Below, piece after piece: positions 26,336 through 38,285 of a stretch of DNA of 64,000 nt (within the stretch, counting starts at the first letter, position 1; each line of letters begins with the position of its first letter). The stretch lies in NCBI GenBank assembly GCA_003290165.1, contig QNQO01000510.1, positions 620,001 through 684,000 of the forward strand. Direction: 5' to 3'. Source of the stretch: Berberis thunbergii. Its lineage: Eukaryota > Streptophyta > Magnoliopsida > Ranunculales > Berberidaceae. Made by a program: the position numbers and the translations under genes. The notes beneath the pieces were generated by a model. That model was not told the origin of the DNA, ran no database searches, and was given only the letters and a program-made list of their open reading frames with translations.

Positions 26336-28770
26336 TTGTATATTTTTATTAATTGTTTATCTGTCGACACCAACCTCAATGTTGCAAATAATCAAAATGT
26401 TTTCTTTTGGGATGAGTAGCAAAGAATTTAAAAAAAAACTCGTCATTTTATGCAGCTATAGATATTCATGCAATTAAAGCACAACTGACACACCTATTAA
26501 TGTTTTCTTAAATCTACTGGAGCGGAATGAATGACATTTCCTAAATTTGGATGTTTCCTTAGTTTTGCTCCTACAGCGACTTGGGCTTCTGATGACTGCA
26601 TAGTAAGAGGGGTGCTATGTGGACAGATACGCGTCCAACATCGCATTAACTTTCTTTACTTTCCCAAATTCTCTATAATGTGAATGTATATTTATTGTTC
26701 GTGTCACGTGGATATGCTGAAACAAGTTTGTTAAGAACCAGAAAAGGCTTGAGCTTGGAGGGTTGGATTGCAATATTTCCTTAATCTATAAACTTATGTA
26801 CTTGAACAATAACTCTTTGAATACATTATCTTATTGCCTCTGTGTTCCAATTCTATATGAATCTTCCCTAAAAATGTTGCATTTTTTTGTCCATAGAGGT
26901 CTCATGTTTATAGATGACACGAGGAAAGCATGCAACATAATTAATGGATTCTCTTCACAATAAAAATCTTTCTAAAAAAATAAGACATAATTTGAGTCGA
27001 GCCTGATCGGATACGCAAGCAATATTTGCAATGGTTTTGATCTTGACTGGTCGAGTTCTTGTTTTCTTCAGCTGAAACTTTCAGATTTGTATATTTTCAA
27101 ACTTATTTTTATATTTTTAATTTTAATAATTCATATTCTTAAGTTAAATTCATTTTGAAAGTTGAATAAATATACAAATAAAAAAGCATCTTGAAAACTA
27201 TTCAGACAAAGTCTCGTGAGGTCCACCAAGTCCAAGGGCAGCCATGAGATTTGAGGCCCAAAGTGAGCAAAAAACTTGTCCCCAAATTCAATGAAAAAAT
27301 AAATTAGACAAGATAAAAATAAATCGTTGAGTTACTTAATAAAATACCTATCAAAAAGAAAGAAAAAAAAAAGTTCATAGGTTTAAAGCTCACAATTGAA
27401 AAATAATTTCATTAATTTAAAGCCAACAAAAATAGGTATAAGACCATTTTGTTTGATTTTTTTGACATGTGAAAAGGAAGTAAACTAAAAAAGTTCGTCC
27501 TTTTTTACTGGAGGCGTTTTTACAGAATTTCGCCTCAAAGTGAGGCAATGTAGTGTTGTGAAATGAGGTACCCGCCTTAGCCACCTTAGCTTAAAAATGA
27601 TTGTAGCCAGGTTAGTTGCAGCCTACTCTATAATAAGGTTTTATGTTTCTTGATGTAATACTTGTTGCTCCTCCTTGTTGCTACCATCAGAGATTTGGAG
27701 TCTCTATCTCCTCCTTGCCCACAAATTGGATATTCCCAAATAACAAACAAACAAGATAAAATGTTTTTAAGTTTTTATAAGTTTGTCACACTTTTGAAAA
27801 AAAATAGTTTTTGGAGAAAACATATCATGTTTTGATTAGTCTGTGATCAAAATCAATCTTGATTTTTCATTGCACAGTTAAATGATTTTTTTGCTTTTCG
27901 AATAATAGTGATCATACTTGTGGATTTTTGCCAACCGTTCCAACAATTTTTTCTAACAAATGCTCACTATTCTCAGGTTTTTATTCTTTCAAGATTATTG
28001 ACTTTTAATGATTTAGTGGATGTTTGCAAGTTACTTTGACACTTATAAAGTGCATCTTTTCGCTATGTTGTGCATCTTTTCGCTATGCTATGCAACTTTA
28101 TCATATTTCTATTTCGATTCTAGATAGTTGTGTCATTTTTGGTACATAGTTGTGTCAATTTATTATAAAAAAATCTTAAAAAAATGTTAAGATTGCCTCA
28201 TTGGCGCCCGCTTCCCCTGCCGCCTCAGGTGTTTTCAAGCCCGTCCACCTCGCCTCCGCCTCAACTACAATGATTGGGCTTGTGTTATGTGTAATCTTGG
28301 CAGGGTGGCCCCATAACTAGACTGGACTATGGGGAGGCCCAAATAATTGCTTTGTTGGCGTTGCCCCATAATCATCCCTGATTAAGTCCAACAAATCTGT
28401 GTTGTTTTGAAGTTTTTGATCTTTGCGTGTTGGTGCCATGAGTAAAATTTGGGACAATTTGTTTATACATTGAATACCTTACGTATGGTGATTGGTGCCA
28501 TCAGCCAATCCGCAATCTCCTATTTGACTGGGTCGGACTACAATTTCAGTATTATTGTCAATTACCAGGGTTTGATGTGTCACACGAGGTATTTAAGAAT
28601 TTGAAATGCATATATTGTAGAAAGCATTTTATATTAATATGTAGATTATAATATTTATTCGAGGGAGTTAATTTATTAATAATAGTTATTTATTTGATTT
28701 GTTTTTTACTTATGTGAGTTTCTCTGATGGATCCCCTCATTCTGTATTTCCTTTTCCACTTAAGTTTCAG

Positions 28771-29570
28771 AAAGGGACACTCTGCGAGAAGGCAAGAAAT
28801 GATGGCTTCACTATTAGCTTGAATAGCTTCACATAATGACAGGGTGTGGTATAGAGAAGTCATCTTGTTGTATTTCATTTTTCATAATATAGGCTTGATG
28901 GTACTTTTGGGCCACTAGTGACTTTTCTCTCCTTGTTTTATCGATGTGCATATGCAAGTCCATCTCTGCATCACATGATTTTAAGTCAGACGGGATCCTT
29001 TGTTTGAATATTTCCAAATGCTGAATTCTTCTTGGCGTATCCAAATAATTTCAATTTCACATGATATATTGTATGCTTACTTATGGTAACATTCCAGGTT
29101 TGTATTAATCTCCTGAAATTCATGCAGAGACTTTTCTTTCTTAATTGGGAGCAGGACCTGTCAGCCTTTCTCATGGTAGACCTGGGGCTAGTGAAATATC
29201 CGGATTATTAGTGCTATCAAACTAGATGTTTCCAAGTCGACGTGGTCTAATATCATTTGAACAGGTTTCAATTCTCCTGTCCAGAAGTTCAATTGATCCT
29301 TGTTACTCTTTTAACAATTAGAAATGGTTTGTTGGCACCGGCCATTGAAGTGGCACAAGTGATGGACCAGTCTCATGATGAAAACAACAATGAAATGGTT
29401 TTGAGATGCATAGAAATATTCGATGATTATATATCCAGTTCTTCTACAGAAGTGACTAAGTCTGTGATTCCATGGGGTCATTTCTTTCACTTTTTTCAGC
29501 ATCATACACTATTTGAAAGTGTTCACTCTAGGCATCTCCTATTTTGAAGTTCTTCAAGTCGTTCTCCTCT
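28771..29570 (+). pseudogene. FAN1: FAN1 SAP-like and middle exons, decayed
   Basis: After an acceptor at 28770 one frame gives KGHSARRQEMMASLLA, matching the end of the SAP DNA-binding domain of plant FAN1. After an acceptor at 29127, RLFFLNWEQDLSAFLMVDLG then LVKYPDY is followed by a stop where Asn is expected; a shifted frame gives FPSRRGLISFEQ up to a donor at 29266. From about 29340, AIEVAQVMDQSHDENNNEMV then LRCIEIFDDYISSSS follows, and after a frame change KVFTLGISYFE near 29515-29550. Order and spacing match the middle of FAN1. The frame is broken at least three times. Confidence 0.78.
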
Positions 29571-31320
29571 TCAATGCTATCTTATTGATAATTGCAATTA
29601 TGTTGTTCTACAGATTGTTTGACTTATTTCAAAATTTTGAAATGTGGTTTTTCCGTGGTGATGACTTTCATGGTGGGAAGATCCTTCTAACTAAAATATC
29701 TCTAAACTTAAACCAAGTGGCCTCACAATGGTGTCAAAGAAGTGTGGATTACGAGCCCCAAACCGTGAGAAAGAAGACAAAACTCTTTGAGTTTCACAAC
29801 AGAGAACTAAAAGTATGAATCCGATAGAAAATTCATTGTTTGAAAAAATTAATAATGAACTAAGATCCTTATATGATCACCTAAAACAGCTTATAAACTT
29901 TTTAGAATATTGAAATATAGCATAAAAACGAACTTTCTAAACCATTATGAGATTTATAAGAGAACTGTTTTAACTAAGATTGATGCGCAAATTCTAGTAG
30001 ATTGGTCTTAGTTAGTTTGGAAACCAATATTGATACAAACAACCTTGTGGATTCATTATGGTTAACTTGAGCCTCCATAAGGCACATTCTTACATGAGAC
30101 TCCTATTTTTTTTTTTCGAAAATGATCTTGCCTAAGTTGAGAACCCTAGAGCCAGGAAGTCGTGTCTACAAAGAGGACAATATATGGGTGGATGGGTCTA
30201 CGAAGCGGCTATCATTTTGCGGTGTGAATTAAGTACTTTCTATGCTAGTGTTCCTCTTTTAGTAAGAGTTGGAATTTTGTAATTGAAATATTGGAATCTA
30301 GACTTGCACATGGTATAAGTGGTATTTCCATTTATTTATTTTTCATCTCCTAGTCTAGTAGCATAGTGGTGGCAAATAAATGGAAGCGGTTAGGAGGAGG
30401 TTCCTTTGAGCAATGTTTGAAAAGGCTAATTTGGGAACAAGGGATTTGGCTATGATGCAAGGCCAACCTGAAGGTGCAAGCCTCATATTTTTTTAGAAAG
30501 AGTGTTGAAAAATTACCAAAAATCATGAAAGATATAAAACACTGATTCATTCAAAAGTGATGCGTAATTAATTATAGACTATGTGGCACAGACGACAAAT
30601 CCAAAAAAATAATTAGGACACATACACAACATTAAATTACATTTTTTTGTAGTTAATATGAATATGAACATTAAATAAGTAATTTAAAAAAATACATATA
30701 TCATATTAATACTTTAATAGGTATACATGTAACTACTAATTAAAATACCAAGTTTCGGAGATTTTTTGTAAAATACAACTTCGTGAGCATAAAAGATTAT
30801 GTGAGAAGTTCCTAACTTAATAGTTTTCTTGAGAAAACGATTAGAGAAAATTTCCAAGAAGTGTCCTAGGAGTGTACTGTCTTGTCCGTGTCGAACACGA
30901 CGATCTAAACGTAGAGTATGTGCTTCCTAAATTATAGAAGTAAGAGGTGTGGGAACTCACCTCAACCACAAACGTTATCGAGTCGAATTCCAAGTATAAC
31001 CAAATATATGATAATATAATAATATCATAAACAAGCATCAAAGATTCATAGCTTCATATGTTTTTTCTTTTTACTTATGATAATATAATAATATCATATG
31101 TTTTTTAAGCATCAAACAAGTTCATAACAAAAACATAAGTTAGTGCATCACTTAAAATGTCTTGAGCATTAACATGCCATAAGACTTGCGACTTCAGATA
31201 CAAAAAAGAAAGAAACATAACAAATGAATAAAAGAACGGATCCATAGATAATAATTAACTCCTATAGCTTGGTTGGCTTAAGCATTAGAGTTTAGAAAAT
31301 AAATAAACTTTTTTTCCCAG
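29571..31320. other. FAN1 intron, no other gene seen
   Basis: AT-rich; a T-run at 30105-30118 and no recognisable coding sequence on either strand. It ends at the CAG acceptor 31318-31320. Confidence 0.5.
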
Positions 31321-31594
31321 GTATGAAGATGCAATAAGGTTATTTCAGCTGCTGCTAATAAGAACTGTTTCTGATGAAAGAAGTGGATATTAAACCATGA
31401 GACTTTCAGTAGATTTGGAACACATTTGTCATCTGGACGAAAGCCTCTCAGTGGCTGAAGAAGGATTACTAGATCCGTGGGTTTGTGCTGTTTCAAAAAT
31501 GGCTCTGCAAAGACGCGTATTATGCTTGGGAAAACCACCAAGACGCTGGAAAACTCCTAGTTTCTCTGAGTCCGTTAAGAGGAAAATAAAGGAG
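31321..31594 (+). pseudogene. FAN1: FAN1 exon (TPR-like/nuclease lead-in)
   Basis: Bounded by TTTCCCAG and a GTCAGT donor. Reads YEDAIRLFQLLLIRTVSDER, then SGY and a TAA where the family has Trp, then MRLSVDLEHICHLDESLSVA, EEGLLDPWV, MALQRRVL and GKPPRRWKTPSFSESVKRKI. This region is highly conserved in plant FAN1. Apart from the stop the frame is open, with several changed conserved positions (WVCAVS, LCLGK). Confidence 0.88.
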
Positions 31595-32014
31595 GTCAGT
31601 ACTTCAGTTTCTAATTCAACCTTCAATTGTGTTTGGTTGGGAGGAAAATAGTTCCATTGAAAACAATGAAGGGGGGGACATGCATAGAAACAAAAACATA
31701 CACTATTAGTTCCATTAATCTGAAGGATAAGTGTCATGCTTGTGGCAAAGGTCCTTTCCCTGTTAGCCTGAATATAATATAATGGATACTCTGAATATCA
31801 TGGTAATCTTTTAGTTTATGCATTTTGTTTATAACTTTCTATATATAAAGTCAAGGGCTTCTTGAGCTTTATTATATTCTTGGTATGTCTGTAAGCCCTA
31901 TCCTTTCTTTGCAATGGAACGTCCTTGTCTAAAAAAAAATCATCCGTCCTTTGATAGATGAGTGGCATGCTCATTGTGGTCAAGATGGTTCTTTCTTTGC
32001 TTTGTGGTGATTAG

Positions 32015-32249
32015 GTTCGTGTTCTTGAGATACGCTTGAACTGTGATCTGGGGTTGAAGAACAGGTTCTGTGGCAATGATGGAGATTAGTGTGGCGTGGA
32101 GCAGCTCGCTCTTCGGTACTACGCAGGGGAAGGAGGTGGTTGGCAGGGGGTGCATACTGAAAGTGGCATTTGGATGGCTATTTTTGGGCTTCTCTTGTGG
32201 GAATGTTATCTTTGCAGACATGCCAGATGTGTTTCACACTAGATTCTAG
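32015..32249 (+). pseudogene. FAN1: FAN1 exon (nuclease domain, first part)
   Basis: Reads VRVLEIRLNCDLGLKNRFCG, then a TAG in place of the conserved Gln, then CGVEQLALRYYAGEGGGWQG and VHTESGIWMAIFGLL. A one-base change in phase follows, after which ADMPDVFHTRF continues to a donor. The last codon before GTATGG is TAG where CAG is expected. The region contributes conserved acidic residues of the nuclease fold (ESGIW). Confidence 0.87.
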
Positions 32250-33566
32250 GTATGGATATGTTTGCATCGACAACTTTCTCATTTACTGCTGCTATCAAGT
32301 TGCTTGAAGTTTGGATAGATTATTAAGTAATGAATGCTCATGTATATGACATTGTGACTGAAGTTGGATGTTCCCTTTCTACTTTTGCTCCCCCTGAGCA
32401 TAAGTGTCGAGTTTCAGCTTGGCATGGCATGGCATGTGATTTTCCTCTCATGGATTAGAAAATGGTAACAATGTTGAATAACATTAGGAATAGTTTCTGT
32501 TGAGATTGGTTAGATTGTAAAATCATTTTTTATTTTAGACATTCCAGCCTGTCGACATTACTGCTTAGTATCCTTTTGTTTATATGTTTGGAACATTTCT
32601 GTCACATCAAACTTGACAAATTCATAAGTTTGGAATATAGTAGTTCAGCTTATTTAATGACTTATTGGCATGTTGGACAAATAGGGGGATTTTAGTTTGT
32701 GCCTTGCTGCTTGCTTAATCTAATCATAGAAATATAACAAACTGAGATCGTTGACACAAAAAATGAGAAGCTTTCAATGTTTAATTTAACAGCAAAACAC
32801 TCACCAACTGAGCCAGTACTTGGTTTCGTTATAAGGGAGCTAGAGATGCCCATCGTTCGTAACCATGGGGACACAGATTCGAGGCAAATTCACTCCAACA
32901 CAATGAGAATGTGATTAAGCAGGAGTGTTCTCCTTCGACAGTTTGGTTACGAGGCTTTACCTTAAAATTGAAAAATCAAAAGTCATAGGCATAATGTTTC
33001 ATGTCCAAAATACATTTATTCCATATTTTTCTGTAAAAAGCTTAACATGGTATGAATTCTGAGAGCAGTTTTGGTAGCAGGATGGGTACACATGAGAGTA
33101 GCATCATCATTGACCTTCACAATGACATTATTGTGGACTGATATGTGTTCTTTAATTAATTGATCATGTATTTGCTTTGAACCAAAATTTGACAACCTAA
33201 TGACATTCCAGTGGATTATGAGTGGAGGAAGTGTCAATGCTTTAAAGTTATTTTTTTCACAATTAAGAATTCTGAGTTTCTTTTGAAATGGTAATTTAAC
33301 ATTTTGTGATTGTACTCACTGAGTTTGGTCACTTTGATTATCATGGCCAAATCAAAATTCTTCACTGTATTTAATTCCATGAAAATCAATGTGTTGTGAC
33401 ATCTCCGACCATGATTTTAGGATGAGAAGTCCCGATAATCTGAGATATTATGTCAAACATGATGATATATTTCACCTGACTTTATTGTAAGATATTGATA
33501 TTGACGATATATCAGTATGTTTTGAAAATCGGTTTACTGCCATTGATTGAAGTCAAGGAAGTATTG

Positions 33567-34031
33567 ACTCTTCAAAAACTTGTCGTATCCATGTCTAACA
33601 TGTATTGGACACCGACAATCGCTTGGCATGCCTCCGACATGCATCGAACACTGGTCAACGTGTCGAAGGTGTCACACACATGGTCAATATGGTCAACGTG
33701 TCAGACACACCTCCGATACACTCGGAATATGGTCAAGACTAAAAAATCAATTTTATTTTATTTTTTTACTTTTAGATGTTTGCAAATAATCACATAATTT
33801 AATGGTTGTTGATCCATTTGAATTGAATGACTATTTCTTTTTCTTCTTCTTTTGTTTCTTCTTATTGACACTCTAGGACGACACTTTATTAGATTATTAT
33901 TTATGTCTATATAACTTACTAAAAAATAGTATGACATATCGATGTCACTCCTAGTTTTTGGAAAATTGTCGAGTCAGCGTGTCGTGTTCATGCCCGACAC
34001 GACGCACATGTCCATGTCCATGCATTTTTAG
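33567..34031 (-). repeat. GTGTCGG-type element, copy 2 (inverted relative to copy 1)
   Basis: The reverse complement of this block aligns over its length to 23045-23607, beginning ATGCATGGACATGGACATGT and ending GGATACGACAAGTTTTTGAA. It lies in the last FAN1 intron. Its inner half is duplicated with the tandem unit at 36292 and 37871. Confidence 0.72.
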
Positions 34032-34137
34032 TTGAAGTGGATAAATGACCACAAGCCAGTTGTATTTATTGTTTCATTGGGGTATCCTTGTCACTAATAT
34101 TATTTTGTGTGGTTGATATATATATATATTGTTGCAG

Positions 34138-34560
34138 ACAACCCCCTTAGATCTAGAAACTGATAATTTTTTCATCGCGAGAAAGAGCATCAGGGTGGTA
34201 TGGCAGAAGAAATCCTCATCTGTTCATGGGAATCACATGTTGGAACTTCTTGTTGCGGTGTTAATTGGGACAAGCATTCCTTATCTGACCTATGTGCTAC
34301 TGTCACGTGTGTCAGTGGCCTTTGTCTAGCTTCAATTTGTCGACTCTTATCACAAGATTACTGGAGCTGGTCAAAGGGAATGCCAGATTTGTTTCTGTGG
34401 AGATTCCTTGGCGAATACACCGGTGAAGCTAAACTTGTTGAAATCAAAGGTCCACTGGATCGTCTATCAGAGCAACAGAGAGCATGGTTGCTACTTACGA
34501 TGGATTGTGGCTTTACTAACAGAGGTGTGCAAAGTAAGCCATGAGTTGCAATCTGTCTGA
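34138..34560 (+). pseudogene. FAN1: FAN1 last exon: VRR-NUC catalytic domain
   Basis: After the acceptor TTGTTGCAG: TPLDLETDNFFIARKSI, a short deletion that shifts the frame, then MAEEILICSWESHVGTSC, GVNWDKHSLSDL and LASICRLLSQDYWSWSKGMP. GMPDLFLW and GEAKLVEIKGP are the PD...E-x-K metal-binding motifs of the VRR-NUC fold and both are still present. A last frame change before EVCKVSHEL leads to a TGA at 34558-34560. The catalytic exon is the best preserved part of this gene. Confidence 0.9.
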
Positions 34561-34970
34561 ATACATTTTTTGTCAAGAAGTAAGTTATGCATTATTTTCC
34601 TGGAAATTCATTTTTAATTTAGAGAATTTATATATTTCACAGAAATATTGGACATCTTAATTGTAACTGTAAATTATTGAGGAGTTTATTTTTTTTTAAT
34701 TTTTTTTCTGGAGGTAGAATTTTTGACTTTTCAGTCAAGTAATTTTATGCTGAAACATTTTGTAATATAAAAAATTGTGTAGTAGTTATCTTCCATGATA
34801 GTGTAAGACTCTTCCTGACGTTTTCTTAGTAGTGAATTTCTGTTGTTTCCATGTTCCCAAAAGTATGATTGTTATTGGAAAATTGTTCGAGTTGGTAGAA
34901 AAGATATAGTGTGGATATGACACTTATTGCTACTTGTCTCCATTCTTATTTTTATTCCAGTCGCCCCTCT
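34561..34970. other. Between FAN1 end and first tandem unit
   Basis: Presumed FAN1 3' flank with T-runs at 34690-34710; no gene. This and the preceding FAN1 exon (34097-34970) are absent from units B and C of the tandem array. Confidence 0.5.
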
Positions 34971-35130
34971 TGCCATGCTTATATATGAAAATGTTATTGC
35001 AGTGCTATCCCATGGACTGGAGAAGAAAGGGCAATGTGGCACACATATAGTTTTAACATTTAATATTCAAATATATCTTGATTAGATGTAAAAATTGATA
35101 TAGCAAGACAATAAAGTGATATGCATGCAG

Positions 35131-35519
35131 GATGTTGGACGTTCTATGCAGTCACAGCTACGGAAGGTATTGAACAGCTCACTGCAAGTAAGTTTATCTT
35201 ATTGTCCCAGCAAGAGGTAGTTGACTTGAGGATCAAGGTTGTGAAGGTGATCTTGTGGATGATGGCTTTGATATCGTATAACATGACAAAGGTCTCACAA
35301 CTGAATCCTTTTATCCTTTCAAAGGTGTTGACGACACTTGCAACAAGAATCCTCCCATGTTGCCAAGATCACTGGAGAACCGCAATTGAAGGCTAATACT
35401 AACCAACCCATTTCGGTTGCCATTGATGCTAGTGGTTCTAGCTTCCAATTTTAAGTGTTGTCTTCACTGAGATTGAGATTATGGAAGGTCGGGTTGTGGG
35501 CCAACCCATGGGTATGTAA
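35131..35519 (+). pseudogene. Papain-family (C1A, SAG12-like) cysteine protease exon, copy A
   Basis: After a conserved acceptor (GCATGCAG) the frame reads CWTFYAVTATEGIEQLTASK then LSQQEVVDL. This corresponds to CWAFSAVAATEGI...LSEQELVDC of papain-like proteases and includes the catalytic Cys. A frameshift then moves to DQGCEGDLVDDGFDIV (family DQGCNGGLMDDAF), a stop, and LTTESFYPFKGVDDTCNKNP. A third frame gives NQPISVAIDASGSSFQF. The catalytic His and Asn regions were not found. Clearly broken; the prodomain exon is absent. Confidence 0.83.
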
Positions 35520-36291
35520 TTATGGAACCAAAAGTTGTTGCCCAAGAAGATCTTTGCGTTATTGCAAGGAAACTTCACTGATCCTGGACTGTATTGACTG
35601 TCAAAAAAATAAAGTTATGAATCAAAGCCTTGAGGTTACTGGTAGTGAGGGCGTAAACGGTCGGATTCGGAATGGAATGTCTAAATTCGTATTCGATAAG
35701 GACATTGAAAATCCGAATTAAACCCAATCCAAAGACATAGTATTTGTTTATAGTCAAGAAATAACCCTTTTAGAAACCGGGATGTGTGTTGTTAAGTTAG
35801 AAAGTTTGGATTTTTATTCAAAATTCAAACTTGAAGCGCTCGCTCAACGGTCATCTAGAGCAGGAAACCAACCGCCCTTTTGTTCTTAATAGATTATAAA
35901 AACAAAACAATCAAACGAAACAGAGCTCCTTCTCTCAATTTCGCTCTTTTGGTTATATGATGATTTAATCGTTGCACACTCTTTTGGTTTCCTCTAATTT
36001 TTCAGCAAAAAAAAAAAAAAAAAAAACAGTATGTCTGGATCCATTTTTTGTAAAATTGTTGTCACACATTAAAGAACTAAGTGAAAAAACACATTATTTT
36101 ATATCCAAAAGTCACTTCAAAAGAATGAGCTTTTTTTTTTTTTTTAATCTCATAACCTATTAGTGAAAAGAGTGCAAGTGTGTTAAACATGAAAACGATA
36201 ATATCATTTTGTATAAAATGACTTTTTGTATATGTCTCTCTTTTGATAATTAAATATTATAAAGTATATTAAGCATGCATATATATTCAAA

Positions 36292-36482
36292 TTCTTCTTC
36301 TTTTGCTTCTTCTTCTTGACACTCCAGGACGACACTTTATTAGATTATTATTCATGTTTATATATCTTACTAAAAAATAGTATGACATATCGACGTCACT
36401 CCTAGATTTTGGAAAATTGTCGAGTCGGCGTGTCGTGTTCATGCCCGACAAGACGCGCGTGTCTGTGTCCATGCATCTTTAG
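36292..36482 (-). repeat. Inner half of a GTGTCGG-type element, unit A/B junction
   Basis: Matches the right half of copy 2 (33840-34031), followed by the same flank GTTGAAGTGGATAAATGACC. In copy 2 that flank leads into the FAN1 last exon; here it jumps at TTGTCACT straight to TGCCATGC, showing a deletion of the FAN1 exon in the amplified unit. Confidence 0.8.
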
Positions 36483-36706
36483 TTGAAGTGGATAAATGAC
36501 CACAAGCCAGTTGTATTTATTGTTTCATTGGGGTATCCTTGTCACTTGCCATGCTTATATATGAAAATGTTACTGTAGTGCTATCCCATGGACTGGAGAA
36601 GAAAGGGCAATGTGGCACACATATAGTTTTAACATTTAATATTCAAATATATCTTGATTAGATGTAAAAATTGATATAGCAAGACAATAAAGTGATATGC
36701 ATGCAG

Positions 36707-37096
36707 GATGTTGGAGGTTCTATGCAGTCACAGCTACGAAAGGTATTGAACAGCTCACTGCAAGTAAGTTTATCTTATTGTCCCAGCAAGAGGTAGTTGA
36801 CTTGAGGATCAAGGTTGTGAAGGTGATCTTGTGGATGATGGCTTTGATATCGTATAACATGACAAAGGTCTCACAACTGAATCCTTTTATCCTTTCAAAG
36901 GTGTTGACGACACTTGCAACAAGAATCCTCCCATGTTGCCAAGATCACTGGAGAACCGCGATTGAAGGCTAATACTAACCAACCCATTTCGGTTGCCATT
37001 GATGCTAGTGGTTCTAGCTTCCAATTTTTAAGTGTTGTCTTCACTGAGATTGAGATTATGGAAGGTCGGGTTGTGGGCCAACCCATGGGTATGTAA
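36707..37096 (+). pseudogene. Papain-family cysteine protease exon, copy B
   Basis: As copy A, with the same frameshift and stop; the codon after the catalytic Cys-Trp differs (CWRF instead of CWTF), and one extra T lies in the NQPISVAIDASG region. The shared lesions show the exon was already dead when amplified. Confidence 0.83.
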
Positions 37097-37870
37097 TTAT
37101 GGAACCAAAAGTTGTTGCCCAAGAAGATCTTTGCGTTATTGCAAGGAAACTTCACTGATCCTAGACTGTATTGACTGTCAAAAAAATAAAGTTATGAATC
37201 AAAGCCTTGAGGTTACTGGTAGTGAGGGTGTAAACGGTCGGATTCGGAATGGAATGTCTAAATTCGTATTCGATAAGGACATTGAAAATCCGAATTAAAC
37301 CCAATCCAAAGACATAGTATTTGTTTATAGTCAAGAAATAACCCTTTTAGAAACCGGGATGTGTGTTGTTAAGTTAGAAAGTTTGGATTTTTATTCAAAA
37401 TTCAAACTTGAAGCGCTCGCTCAACGGTCATCTAGAGCAGGAAACCAACCGCCCTTTTGTTCTTAAAAGATTATAAAAACAAAACAATCAAACGAAACAG
37501 AGCTCCTTCTCTCAATTTCACTCTTTTGGTTATATGATGATTTAATCGTTGCACACTCTTTTGGTTTCCTCTAATTTTTCAGCAAAAAAAAAAAAAAAAA
37601 AAAACAGTATGTCTGGATCCATTTTTTGTAAAATTGTTGTCACACATTAAAGAACTAAGTGAAAAAACACATTATTTTATATCCAAAAGTCACTTCAAAA
37701 GAATGAGCTTTTTTTTTTTTTTTTAATCTCATAACCTATTAATGAAAAGAGTGCAAGTGTGTTAAACATGAAAACGATAATATCATTTTGTATAAAATGA
37801 CTTTTTGTATATGTCTCTCTTTTGATAATTAAATATTATAAAGTATATTAAGCATGCATATATATTCAAA

Positions 37871-38061
37871 TTCTTCTTCTTTTGCTTCTTCTTCTTGACA
37901 CTCCAGGACGACACTTTATTAGATTATTATTCATGTTTATATATCTTACTAAAAAATAGTATGACATATCGACGTCACTCCTAGATTTTGGAAAATTGTC
38001 GAGTCGGCGTGTCGTGTTCATGCCCGACAAGACGCGCGTGTCTGTGTCCATGCATCTTTAG
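37871..38061 (-). repeat. Inner half of a GTGTCGG-type element, unit B/C junction
   Basis: Nearly identical to 36292-36482, with the same jump to TGCCATGC. Confidence 0.8.
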
Positions 38062-38285
38062 TTGAAGTGGATAAATGACCACAAGCCAGTTGTATTTATT
38101 GTTTCATTGGGGTATCCTTGTCACTTGCCATGCTTATATATGAAAATGTTACTGTAGTGCTATCCCATGGACTGGAGAAGAAAGGGCAATGTGGCACACA
38201 TATAGTTTTAACATTTAATATTCAAATATATCTTGATTAGATGTAAAAATTGATATAGCAAGACAATAAAGTGATATGCATGCAG

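Larger units (their letters stand above)
19748..28770. other. FAN1 intron/lost-exon region filled with repeats
   Basis: No intact gene. A minus-strand open frame at 20363-20623 (86 codons; LSRQFHHHKEHKKGTLSHDT) is unidentified and may be chance. Recognised contents are the LINE end at 21931-22722, the GTGTCGG-type element at 23045-23607, a poly(A) run near 23648-23681, a 25-bp direct repeat at 24610/24675 and the CCGAAC-rich element at 25925-26335. Sequences rich in GCCTCA near 27500-27600 and 28190-28260 may be two ends of a further dispersed repeat. Confidence 0.55.
19409..34560 (+). pseudogene. FAN1: FAN1-type Fanconi-associated nuclease gene, decayed, near full length
   Basis: FAN1 is a structure-specific nuclease for interstrand-crosslink repair. 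Recognised remains, in order: N-terminus MLTGRESLMR (19409), a UBZ4-like zinc-finger remnant (about 19690-19747), a SAP-like piece (28771-28830), middle-region exons (29128-29570), DEx exon 31321-31594, exon 32015-32249 and the VRR-NUC exon 34138-34560. Splice sites are often preserved. Disruptions include TAG at codon 11 (19439-19441), stops in several exons and multiple frameshifts. I did not find the HIRAN-region exons between 19.8 and 28.7 kb, which may be lost. The 9-kb gap contains a LINE, an inverted-repeat element and other repeats. Confidence 0.85.
34971..36546 (+). repeat. Tandem unit A (about 1.58 kb)
   Basis: First of three near-identical units starting TGCCATGCTTATATATGAAA. Contents in order: broken papain-family exon, GC-poor spacer, copy of the ELOF1 proximal promoter (GCCCTTTTGTTCTTAA ... 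TTATAAAAACAAAAC, about 35872-35910), an A-run, then the inner half of a GTGTCGG-type element (36292-36482). The units repeat at 36547 and 38126 (spacings 1576 and 1579). Confidence 0.93.
36547..38125 (+). repeat. Tandem unit B
   Basis: Same content as unit A with scattered substitutions and small A-run length changes. Carries protease copy B, the second orphan ELOF1 promoter copy (about 37449-37487) and the second element half (37871-38061). Confidence 0.93.

Noticed and set aside
24000..28700. HIRAN-domain exons of FAN1
   Set aside because: Looked for the expected conserved peptides between exon 1 and the SAP exon and could not find any readable piece.
32803..32815. TGGCTCAGTTGGT on the minus strand, like a tRNA/SINE A-box
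   Set aside because: No B-box follows at the right distance on that strand, and there is no tRNA fold, A-tail or target duplication.
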